Positions 17,426 through 24,853 of a stretch of 57,852 nucleotides of DNA are shown piece by piece. A program made the position numbers and the translations under genes. The notes under the pieces were generated by a model. The model saw only the letters and a program-made list of their open reading frames with translations, made no database searches and was not told the DNA's origin. The stretch is from Myxococcota bacterium. Its GTDB lineage: Bacteria > Myxococcota_A > UBA9160 > UBA4427. The DNA lies in contig JAPKBZ010000023.1 of NCBI GenBank assembly GCA_028823175.1, positions 1 through 57,852 of the forward strand, given 5' to 3'. The first letter of the stretch is position 1; each line of letters begins with the position of its first letter.

Positions 17426-17451
17426 GGCGAAAAAAAGGCGAAAGTAGGGAG
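17426..17451 (+). promoter_or_regulatory. imuA leader motif shared with dnaE2
   Basis: GGCGAAA occurs at 17426-17432 and again at 17437-17443. The second copy, embedded in AAAAGGCGAAA, ends exactly 8 nt before the imuA ATG, and the gene then begins ATGCCCCCCG. The dnaE2 gene has the same AAAAGGCGAAA, the same 8-nt spacing and the same first ten bases (see 21627-21659). This suggests a common DNA-damage operator or a shared translational leader; the regulator is unknown. Confidence 0.5.
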
Positions 17452-18258
17452 ATGCCCCCCGGCCCCCTGTCCGCTCGCATCCCCTTACCCGGGGTCCAGA
17501 CCTCATCCGAAAGCCGGATCCAGCAATTACTGGACGATTTCGGCCCACGACTCCAAGCCGGCGAAACCCTTCGAAATGCCCGGAAGCAGCAAGCCGGCCC
17601 GGCGCGTCAGGCGAGCGGGATTCCGGCGATCGACGAACTCCTCGACGGGGGCTTTCCCCGGGGCGAACTCAGCGAAATCGCCGGACCCGCCTCCTCGGGC
17701 CGAACCTCCCTGCTCCTCTCCCTGCTGGCCACCACCACCCGTGGCCGCCCATCGACGGGAAGCGGCGCGGAGCTCGCCGCTCTGGTCGACACCCCCGATG
17801 CCTTCGACCCCCCCTCGGCCCGGGCCGCCGGGGTCGACTTGCGCCGAATCCTCTGGGCCCGGGTCAGGCCCTGGAGCGAGGCCATGCGGTGCACCGAGCG
17901 ACTCCTCGAGACCGAGGGACTTCCCCTGGTCGTCCTCGACCTGGACCAGAGCGGCGGCCCCTCGCCGAGGACTCGAAGCGAGCCCCCGATTCCCCGCTCG
18001 GCTTGGACCCGCTTGGCGCGCCGAGCGGCCGCAAGCCGCACGGCCCTGGTCGTACTCGGCGAGCAACGCCGTGCGGGCGAACAGGCCCGCGTCGCCCTGG
18101 AATTGCAGCCCGCCCGGGCGCGCTTCACGGGCTTCCCTCCTCTGCTGGAAGAAATCGAAACCCGGGCCCTTCTGGTCCGGGCTCCGGGAGCGGGGCGCCA
18201 TCGCTCGGTTTCCGTTCGACTGGGCTCCGCATCCCAAGACGTGAAATCCCCCGGCTAA
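17452..18258 (+). CDS. imuA: ImuA-like RecA-fold protein of the mutasome
   Basis: This is a 268-residue protein related to the RecA core. A Walker-A-like loop GPASSGRTSLLLSLL follows the segment IPAIDELLDGGFPRGELSEI, as in ImuA/SulA-like proteins, and a Walker-B-like LPLVVLDLDQSGG comes later. In the ImuA-ImuB-DnaE2 system, ImuA helps the error-prone polymerase work at damaged DNA after SOS induction. imuB starts 16 bp downstream on the same strand, and dnaE2 lies about 3.4 kb away. ATG 17452 is preceded by GGGAG and by the motif shared with dnaE2. The assignment rests on the RecA-like features plus the neighbours. Confidence 0.82.
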   Translation: MPPGPLSARIPLPGVQTSSESRIQQLLDDFGPRLQAGETLRNARKQQAGPARQASGIPAIDELLDGGFPRGELSEIAGPASSGRTSLLLSLLATTTRGRPSTGSGAELAALVDTPDAFDPPSARAAGVDLRRILWARVRPWSEAMRCTERLLETEGLPLVVLDLDQSGGPSPRTRSEPPIPRSAWTRLARRAAASRTALVVLGEQRRAGEQARVALELQPARARFTGFPPLLEEIETRALLVRAPGAGRHRSVSVRLGSASQDVKSPG

Positions 18259-18274
18259 CCCCCGGCTCCGAAAA

Positions 18275-19801
18275 ATGCCCCCCCGCATCGCATGCCTTCT
18301 GGTCCCCAACCTCCCTCTTCACGCTGAAATCCGCGCGCATCCCGAACTCGCCACCGCCCCCCTCGCCGTGGCCTCGGGGCCCGAATCCCGGGCCGAAATC
18401 ATCGCCGCTTCTCCGGCGGCCCGATCCGCCGGCGTCCAAAACACGCATTCCGTCGCCCAGGCCCGGGCGGCCTGCCCAGAGCTACGGGTTCGGGTAGCCT
18501 CTCCAGCCCTCGAACGAGCCGCTCGGGCAGCCCTCCTCGACGTCGCCCTGTCGCTCTCACCCCGGGCCGAAATCGCACCGCGCACCCCGGGTCTTTTTTT
18601 TACCGAGGGCAAGGTTTTCCTCGACGCGTCCGGGATCCAGGGCCTTTTCCATTCCGAGCAGGGCTTTGCCTCGGCGCTACTGGCCCGGGCCGAAGCCCAG
18701 GGCCTGCCCGGCCTGGTCGCCGTGGCCTCTTCCCGCTCGGTCGCCCTGCTGGCCGCCCGGCACCGGATGAGCGGCGGTCCGCCACTTCATTGCCTGCCCC
18801 CTGAAGCGGAAGCGAATTTCCTCGCCCCCCTGGCTCTCGATCTCTTCGACCCAGACGACCGACTCGCCCAGGCCCTGACGCGGCTGGGCATCCACACCGT
18901 ACGCGACCTGCTCCGCCTGCCCCGGCGCGGCCTCGCCCAACGACTCGGACCGGGGATTTTTGCCTTGCTCGCCCGCGCCCGGGGTGAGGATGCCGACCCC
19001 GCCCTCCCCGAGCCCACTTCGACCCGAGTCGAGGAGGCCATCGATCTCGAAAACCCCGTCGACCACCTCGAGCCCCTGGGCTTCATCCTACGCGGGCTGA
19101 TCTCCCGACTTTGCGAGCGGCTTGCCCTGCGCGGCCTGGCCTGCGGTGCCCTTGACCTGCGGATGGGCCTTGAAGGCGGCGCCCAGGATGCTCGCCGCAT
19201 CGGGCTCGCCGCTCCCAGCCTCGACCTACGCGTTCTGCTCCGGCTCACCACCCTTGCCCTTGCCGAGCGCGCTCCCCATGCCCCCATCGAACACATCGCC
19301 CTGGGGAGCGAAGGCGTCCCCTCGCGCATCGACCAACTCGATCTCTTTCTTCCTCGCGGCCCCGACCCCGCCGCTCTCGGCCGCACCTTGACCGAACTCG
19401 AATCCATTTGCGGCGAGGGGCGGGTAGGCATGCCCCAGGTTCTCGATCATCACGACCCCCTGGGCTTCGCCCTCGGCCCCTTTACACCCCCCGGCCGTGA
19501 GAGCCCTTCCCCGTCCCCCGACCCACCGCCCGCCCCCCTGCCTGCCCTGCGAGCGATTCGCCCTCCACTGCGGGCCGAGGTCCGGGTCCACGGCGGAAAA
19601 CCCGCCTTCGTCCGCAGTGCCGTAGCCCAGGGCGATGTCGTCATGGCCGCCGGCCCCTGGCGGACAACCGGCTACTGGTGGTCCGAGGAGGAACGCTTCG
19701 CCCTCGACCATTTCGATCTCCAACTGAGCGACGGCAGCGTGATCCGGCTTGGCTTTGACTGGATCAAGCGCAGCTGGCAGGTCGACGGCATCTACGACTG
19801 A
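18275..19801 (+). CDS. imuB: ImuB, Y-family-polymerase-like mutasome scaffold
   Basis: This is a 508-residue protein with the Y-family fold but altered catalytic sites. The N-terminal segment reads CLLVPNLPLHAEI, where DinB has DMDAFYASVE, and the second acidic motif is reduced to VFLDASGIQGLF. Helix-hairpin-helix-like sequence follows (LGIHTVRDLLRLPRRGLAQRL). Near the C-terminal half, DQLDLFLPRG fits a beta-clamp binding motif of the QLxLF type. ImuB normally bridges DnaE2, ImuA and the sliding clamp without polymerising. It ends in a palindrome shared with convergent dinB. Confidence 0.88.
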   Translation: MPPRIACLLVPNLPLHAEIRAHPELATAPLAVASGPESRAEIIAASPAARSAGVQNTHSVAQARAACPELRVRVASPALERAARAALLDVALSLSPRAEIAPRTPGLFFTEGKVFLDASGIQGLFHSEQGFASALLARAEAQGLPGLVAVASSRSVALLAARHRMSGGPPLHCLPPEAEANFLAPLALDLFDPDDRLAQALTRLGIHTVRDLLRLPRRGLAQRLGPGIFALLARARGEDADPALPEPTSTRVEEAIDLENPVDHLEPLGFILRGLISRLCERLALRGLACGALDLRMGLEGGAQDARRIGLAAPSLDLRVLLRLTTLALAERAPHAPIEHIALGSEGVPSRIDQLDLFLPRGPDPAALGRTLTELESICGEGRVGMPQVLDHHDPLGFALGPFTPPGRESPSPSPDPPPAPLPALRAIRPPLRAEVRVHGGKPAFVRSAVAQGDVVMAAGPWRTTGYWWSEEERFALDHFDLQLSDGSVIRLGFDWIKRSWQVDGIYD

Positions 19802-19808
19802 GTCAGTC
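19796..19808. terminator. 13-bp palindrome containing imuB and dinB stop codons
   Basis: GACTGAGTCAGTC is symmetric around 19802 and contains the TGA of imuB (19799-19801) and the TGA of dinB on the other strand (19805-19803). A wider, not exactly coaxial repeat GGCATC (19787-19792) / GATGCC (19818-19823) flanks it. It may act as a bidirectional end signal; there is no U tract. Confidence 0.4.
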
Positions 19809-21089
19809 CTCGTCGTCGATGCCCTCTCCCCGCTTGATCTGCAGGGAGAGCCCCGCCCGCTCGGCTCGGCCCTGGCTCGCTCGGGTCACCGTTCCCGCCC
19901 CAAAGCGGGCCTCGAGTTGATCGAGGGCCAGGTTGAGCGCGGCCCGCTCCTGGCCGTCCTCACTCCCGGACCCTCCATCCGAGAAAAGCGAGAGTTGGGC
20001 AAGGCCCGACTCCTCGATCCCCGAAACGCCGACGCCCACCAGACGCACGGGCTCCTCGGGGCCGGCTTGCGCCCGCAATCGCCGAGCCTCCCGGGCGATC
20101 ACCACGCCGTCGTCGGTGGCTTCGAGCAGCGTCACCTGTCGGGTTCGCAGGGGGTAGCCCCGGGGTCCCGCCGTTCTCCGCCGAGCCTCGGCCCATTTCA
20201 GCACGACCGTCCGCCCGCGTACGCCATCGTTGCGCAAACGCCGAGCCACCGACTCTGCGTGGGTGAGAATCGTCGCGTCCAGAAGCGCGGGATCCCCCAC
20301 GTCCTTTTCGAAGGTATTCTCCTCGCTATAGGAAAGCGCCGCGCCTCGCCCCTCGACTTCTCGAAGATCCTCGCCTCGGGCCAAATCGGCGAGCCGCGTC
20401 CCCCACGAGCCAAAGAGTTGTTCCACGGTCCGAGGGTCGGCCCTCGCCAAATCATCCATGGTCCGCAGACCGCACTCCACAAGCCGGCGTTCGGCCACCG
20501 GCCCGACGCCCCAGATTCGACGAACGGGCATGGGCGCGAGGAAGCCGCGCACTTCGCCTGGGCCGATCTCCAATAAACCGTCGGGCTTGGCGGCTGCGCT
20601 GGCAATCTTCGCGACCATCTTGACCGGGGCAATCCCCACGGAAACCACGAGCCCCGTCTCCTCGCGAACCCGCTCGCGCAAACGCGCACCCACCTCGGCC
20701 GGAGGCCCCAACAGCCGTCGGCTCCCGGTGAGGTCGATGAAGGCTTCGTCGAGGGAAATCCCTTCCACCGACGGAGAGAACTCGCCGAAAACGGCGAAGA
20801 TGCGACGCGATTCCCGCGCGTATTTACCGGGATGACCGCGCAAAAAAATCAGTTCGGGACACAACCGCCGAGCCTCAAAACTCGGCATGGCCGAGCGCAC
20901 GCCGAAACGGCGCGCTTCATAGCTCGCCGCGGCCACCACCCCGCGCGGACCCTCGCCGCCCACCGCCACCGGGCGCCCGCGCAGGCTCGGATCGTCGCGT
21001 TGCTCCACCGAGGCATAGAAGGCATCCATATCCGCGTGGGCGATGCACCGGGGAGCGGAAGGGTGCGGAGGTCGAGGGGGCGAAGTCAC
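19803..21089 (-). CDS. dinB: DNA polymerase IV (Y family)
   Basis: This is a 428-residue translesion polymerase. Catalytic carboxylates are in IAHADMDAFYASVEQRD and GISLDEAFIDLTG. The steric and finger region is AASYEARRFGVRSAMP, and the little-finger domain follows. AQLSLFSDGG near the C-terminus matches the beta-clamp binding motif QLSLF. Unlike ImuB next door, all active-site residues are intact, so it can synthesise across lesions. GTG 21089 has GGAG 4 nt upstream. It is convergent with imuB, so it is not in the same transcript. Confidence 0.95.
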   Translation of the reverse strand: MTSPPRPPHPSAPRCIAHADMDAFYASVEQRDDPSLRGRPVAVGGEGPRGVVAAASYEARRFGVRSAMPSFEARRLCPELIFLRGHPGKYARESRRIFAVFGEFSPSVEGISLDEAFIDLTGSRRLLGPPAEVGARLRERVREETGLVVSVGIAPVKMVAKIASAAAKPDGLLEIGPGEVRGFLAPMPVRRIWGVGPVAERRLVECGLRTMDDLARADPRTVEQLFGSWGTRLADLARGEDLREVEGRGAALSYSEENTFEKDVGDPALLDATILTHAESVARRLRNDGVRGRTVVLKWAEARRRTAGPRGYPLRTRQVTLLEATDDGVVIAREARRLRAQAGPEEPVRLVGVGVSGIEESGLAQLSLFSDGGSGSEDGQERAALNLALDQLEARFGAGTVTRASQGRAERAGLSLQIKRGEGIDDED

Positions 21090-21159
21090 CGCTCCAGTCT
21101 ACCCCCGAAGCGAGTCGGGAGGAGCAAAGGAAAACCCGACCCCGATCTCCCGGGGTGCT

Positions 21160-21543
21160 TCAGCCCTCATCTCGGTTATTCGTTATCACGTCGGCGAGCG
21201 CCCGCAGCAAGTCGTCCGGACGAAAGGGCTTGCCGAGAAAAGAGCCATTCACCGCCGCGATGCGTTGGCGGAGCGATGTCTCGATCGCCTCCCCGCTCAT
21301 CAGGACAAAGGGCATTTCCGGGCGCCGGGCCAGGGCATCGTCGAGCACCTCGATCCCGCCCCGGGGAGGAATGACCACATCGAGCAAGATGGCATCGAGG
21401 TCGGCCGCGCTCTCGGCCAGATATTCCCGGGCCGCATCGCCGTTATCGACGGCGAACACATAGTGGCCCGCTTGAACCAGCACACGCGTCAGGAGCCGCA
21501 GAATATGGACTTCATCGTCAACGAGGAGAATCTTGAGCCCCAT
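21160..21543 (-). CDS. Single-domain response regulator (CheY-like)
   Basis: This is a 127-residue receiver domain with no output domain. The acidic pocket is ILLVDDEVHILR, the phosphorylation site is AILLDVVIPPRGG, the Thr/Ser switch is FVLMSGEA and the invariant Lys is in FLGKPFRPDDLL. The start is uncertain: ATG 21543 begins directly at the fold, ATG 21558 adds five residues, and neither has a clear ribosome site. It is divergent from dnaE2 across about 115 bp. No cognate kinase is adjacent; the kinase-like protein at 10323 is far away. Confidence 0.85.
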   Translation of the reverse strand: MGLKILLVDDEVHILRLLTRVLVQAGHYVFAVDNGDAAREYLAESAADLDAILLDVVIPPRGGIEVLDDALARRPEMPFVLMSGEAIETSLRQRIAAVNGSFLGKPFRPDDLLRALADVITNNRDEG

Positions 21544-21626
21544 GGCGTCTTTGAGCATACCGAATATCGCCGAACTCCCGGAAGCTGGAACCCAGGAGAT
21601 TCTTCGCGACGCGAGAATTATCCCCT

Positions 21627-21659
21627 GGCGAAAGGAGAACAAAAGGCGAAAATGTAAAT
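21627..21659 (+). promoter_or_regulatory. dnaE2 leader motif shared with imuA
   Basis: GGCGAAA is found at 21627-21633 and 21645-21651. The second copy sits in AAAAGGCGAAA and ends 8 nt before the dnaE2 ATG, as in imuA, and both genes open ATGCCCCCCG. Further upstream lies an imperfect palindrome near 21598-21619 (ATTCTTCGCG / CGCGAGAAT), a possible operator in the divergent promoter region. The regulator is unknown. Confidence 0.5.
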
Positions 21660-24600
21660 ATGCCCCCCGTTCCCAACGATTACATCGAATTGCGCGCGCG
21701 CAGCGCCTTCTCCTTCCTCGAAGGGGCCTCCAATCCCGAGGCTCTCGTCGAATACGCCGAGGCCCTCGACTACCCCGCCCTCGCCCTGGCCGATCGAGGG
21801 GGCGTCTATGGAGCCCCCCGCTTCCACCAGGCGGCTCGGCGAGCGGGCTTACGGCCCATTCTCGGGGCCGAGATTGACCTCGAAACCCGGGACAACGACC
21901 CCCGAGCCCGACTCCTTCTCCTGGTCGAATCGGCCCGGGGCTGGCGAGGTCTGAGCCGGCTGCTCACTCTCGGCCACCGGGGGCGCGACAAGGCCGAGTG
22001 CCGGGTGGACTGGAACCAACTCGAGGAACACTCCGAGGGCCTCACCCTGCTCTTACGCGGAGACGGGCACCTGACTCCCGGCGCCCTCGACCGGGCCCTG
22101 GGGATTTTCGGCCAGGGCACGGACCGTGTCTGGGTCGATGTCTCCCGCCACCTCGACCGGGCCGAGGAAGCCCGGGCCCAGCGCGCCGTGGCCATGGCCG
22201 AAGCTTTCCGAGTGCCGGTGCTGGCGAGCGGGGACGTTCGCTGTGCCAGGCCCCGGGATCGCACGCTCCTCGACGCCCTGACCTGCCTGCGTTGGAAGAC
22301 GACCCTAGATCGGGCGGGCCGGAGATTGCTCGCCAATGGCGAACGCAGCCTGCATGCTCGAGAGGAAATCGTCCGCCGCTTCGCCGACCGTCCGCAGTGG
22401 ATCACCGCCACTCGGACCGTGGCCGAGCGCTGCGCCTTCGACCTCGACGATCTCGAGTATCGCTTTCCCGAATACCCACTGCCCGCCGGTGAAAGCCAGG
22501 CCGGCCACCTGCGCGCCCTGACTCTGAGAGGGGCACGCCAGCGCTACGGCACCCCCCTGCCGCCCCGGGCCCGCACCCAGATCGAGCACGAACTCGCCCT
22601 CATCGCGAAGCTCGAACTCGACGGCTATTTCCTGATCGTTCACGACATCGTGGATTTCGCCCGACGCGAGGGGATTCTCTGCCAGGGGCGCGGCTCCGCG
22701 GCCAACAGCGCGGTCTGTTATGCCCTCGGAATCACCGCGGTGGACCCGGTGGGGATGGAACTCCTCTTCGAACGCTTTCTCTCCGAGGAGCGGGGCGAGT
22801 GGCCGGATATCGACCTCGACCTGCCCTCGGGAGATCGACGCGAGCGGGTGATCCAACACGTCTTCGCCAAATACGGCCCCCAAGGCGCCGCCATGACGGC
22901 GAATGTCATCACCTACCGAACCCGTCTGGCGGTGCGCGAAATGGGCAAGGTCGTAGGCCTGGCCCCGGAGAGCGTCGACAGGCTCGCCCGCAAGCTCTCG
23001 CGTCTTGACTTGGGGGATTCCCAAGCCCCCGATGTCCTGACAGCGCGCATCGGCGAGGCCGGACTCGACCCCACCGCGCCACTGGTCGCCCACCTGATCG
23101 AACTCGTGAACGATATCCAGGGTTTGCCCCGACACCTGGGGCAGCATAGCGGCGGCATCGTGGTGGCCGCCGGACGACTGGATGAAGTCGTTCCGATCGA
23201 ACCCGCCCGCATGGCCGGTCGACACATTATCCAATGGGACAAGGAGGACTGCGCCGACCTCGGCATCATCAAGATCGACCTCTTGGGGCTCGGGATGCTC
23301 GCCGCCCTGGAGGAGACCCTCCCCCTGATCGAATGCCATGAGGGCAAAAAGGTCGACCTCGCCCACCTGCCCCCGGACGATCCCGAAACCTACGCAATGC
23401 TCTGCCGTGCGGATACAGTCGGGGTCTTTCAGGTCGAGAGTCGGGCCCAGATGGCCACCCTGCCCCGCATGAAACCCCGCTCCTTCTACGACCTCGTCGT
23501 CCAAATCGCCATCATTCGCCCCGGGCCCATCGTGGGGCAGATGGTGCACCCCTACCTCAACCGGCGCGCCGGACGAGAGCCCGTCCGCTACCCCCATCCC
23601 TGTCTCGAGCCCATTCTGAAGCGAACCCTGGGCATCCCGATCTTTCAGGAACAATTGCTGCGGGTGGCCATGACCGCTGCCGGCTTCAGCGGCGGCGAAG
23701 CCGAGGAATTGCGCCGTGCCATGGGGTTCAAACGCTCGACCCAGCGCATGCACTCCATCGAGGAGCGACTCCGATCCGGCATGGCACGCAACGGAATCCC
23801 GCCCGCCGCCCAGGAGGAAATCGTCCAACAGGTCACGGCCTTTGCCCTTTACGGTTTCCCCGAATCCCACTCGGCCTCCTTTGCCCTGATCGCCTATGCC
23901 TCCGCCTACCTGAAATGCCACCACCCCGCCGCCTTCCTCGTCGGCTTGCTCAATGCGTGGCCCATGGGGTTCTACAGTCCCGCCACATTGATCAAAGACG
24001 CCCAACGCCACGGCGTCGACGTGCGCGCCATCGACGTCACCCAATCGCGCTGGCGTTGCGGGCTGCAGCCGGGGGTAGCCCCCACCAGCCCCCCCGCCGT
24101 CCGGCTGGGTCTTTGCTTTGCCCGGGGGTTCCGGGAAGTCACGGGGAACTGGCTCGAGGCCGAGCGGGAGGAGGCCCCCTTTCGCAGCCTCGCCGATCTC
24201 GTCAAGCGGGTTCCCTTCAACGCCAGCGAACTCGATGTCCTGGCGGAACTCGGCGCCCTCGCCGAACTCGAAACGACGCCCCGAGAGCGCCGCGCCGCCC
24301 TCTGGCAAGTCGCGGGAATCGAGCGTGATCGCCACTCGCTCTTCGCCGGACGGGAAGCCCGGGAGACCGAGGCTCCCGAACTGACCGCACTCTCGGCCCT
24401 CGAGGAAACCCTGGCCGACTACAGGCTTTCGGGGCTCACTCCTGGGCCCCAGGTCATGGCCCACCTGCGCCCCGGCCTGGCCGCCCGGGGTGTGCTCACC
24501 GCCGCTGAATTGGCGGTCACCCCCAACGGCACCCCCGTCCACACGGCGGGGCATGTGATCGTGCGCCAGCGCCCCGCTTCGGCGGGGGGCCTTCTCTTCC

Positions 24601-24839
24601 TCACCCTCGAGGACGAGACCGGGTTATCCAACGCCCTCGTCACCCCCGATCAGGCCGAACGTTTTCGCGTTCCCCTGAATGCCGCGAGCCTAGTGGAGGT
24701 CCGGGGACCACTCCAGAACGTCGACGGCGTCGTCCACGTCAAACTCCGCCACCTCGCCCCCCTGGATCCGAGGGAAGGCGTGCACGACCCGGCGCCCGGC
24801 GCGACCGCCCCCCTGCCCGAGGCCCATGACTACCGCTGA
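21660..24839 (+). CDS. dnaE2: Error-prone DNA polymerase III alpha subunit
   Basis: This is a 1059-residue C-family polymerase used for damage-induced mutagenesis. The N-terminal PHP domain begins YIELRARSAFSFLEGAS. The polymerase core contains EGILCQGRGSAANSAVCYAL and the catalytic acid cluster EWPDIDLDLPSGDRR. The C-terminal OB domain reads GHVIVRQRPASAGGLLFLTL. Length and the shortened C-terminus match DnaE2 rather than replicative DnaE1. It works with ImuA and ImuB encoded 1.9-4.2 kb upstream, and it shares their leader motif despite being a separate unit. ATG 21660 lies directly before the PHP sequence. Confidence 0.95.
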   Translation: MPPVPNDYIELRARSAFSFLEGASNPEALVEYAEALDYPALALADRGGVYGAPRFHQAARRAGLRPILGAEIDLETRDNDPRARLLLLVESARGWRGLSRLLTLGHRGRDKAECRVDWNQLEEHSEGLTLLLRGDGHLTPGALDRALGIFGQGTDRVWVDVSRHLDRAEEARAQRAVAMAEAFRVPVLASGDVRCARPRDRTLLDALTCLRWKTTLDRAGRRLLANGERSLHAREEIVRRFADRPQWITATRTVAERCAFDLDDLEYRFPEYPLPAGESQAGHLRALTLRGARQRYGTPLPPRARTQIEHELALIAKLELDGYFLIVHDIVDFARREGILCQGRGSAANSAVCYALGITAVDPVGMELLFERFLSEERGEWPDIDLDLPSGDRRERVIQHVFAKYGPQGAAMTANVITYRTRLAVREMGKVVGLAPESVDRLARKLSRLDLGDSQAPDVLTARIGEAGLDPTAPLVAHLIELVNDIQGLPRHLGQHSGGIVVAAGRLDEVVPIEPARMAGRHIIQWDKEDCADLGIIKIDLLGLGMLAALEETLPLIECHEGKKVDLAHLPPDDPETYAMLCRADTVGVFQVESRAQMATLPRMKPRSFYDLVVQIAIIRPGPIVGQMVHPYLNRRAGREPVRYPHPCLEPILKRTLGIPIFQEQLLRVAMTAAGFSGGEAEELRRAMGFKRSTQRMHSIEERLRSGMARNGIPPAAQEEIVQQVTAFALYGFPESHSASFALIAYASAYLKCHHPAAFLVGLLNAWPMGFYSPATLIKDAQRHGVDVRAIDVTQSRWRCGLQPGVAPTSPPAVRLGLCFARGFREVTGNWLEAEREEAPFRSLADLVKRVPFNASELDVLAELGALAELETTPRERRAALWQVAGIERDRHSLFAGREARETEAPELTALSALEETLADYRLSGLTPGPQVMAHLRPGLAARGVLTAAELAVTPNGTPVHTAGHVIVRQRPASAGGLLFLTLEDETGLSNALVTPDQAERFRVPLNAASLVEVRGPLQNVDGVVHVKLRHLAPLDPREGVHDPAPGATAPLPEAHDYR

Positions 24840-24853
24840 GCGTCGCGCCGGAA

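Noticed and set aside
17330..17451. Classical LexA boxes before imuA
   Set aside because: I saw no CTGT-N8-ACAG, GTTC-N7-GTTC or CGAAC-type box; only the GGCGAAA motif is shared with dnaE2.
22305..24554. 749-codon open frame on the minus strand
   Set aside because: It lies wholly opposite dnaE2, whose protein has clear motifs throughout; the minus frame is a high-GC shadow.
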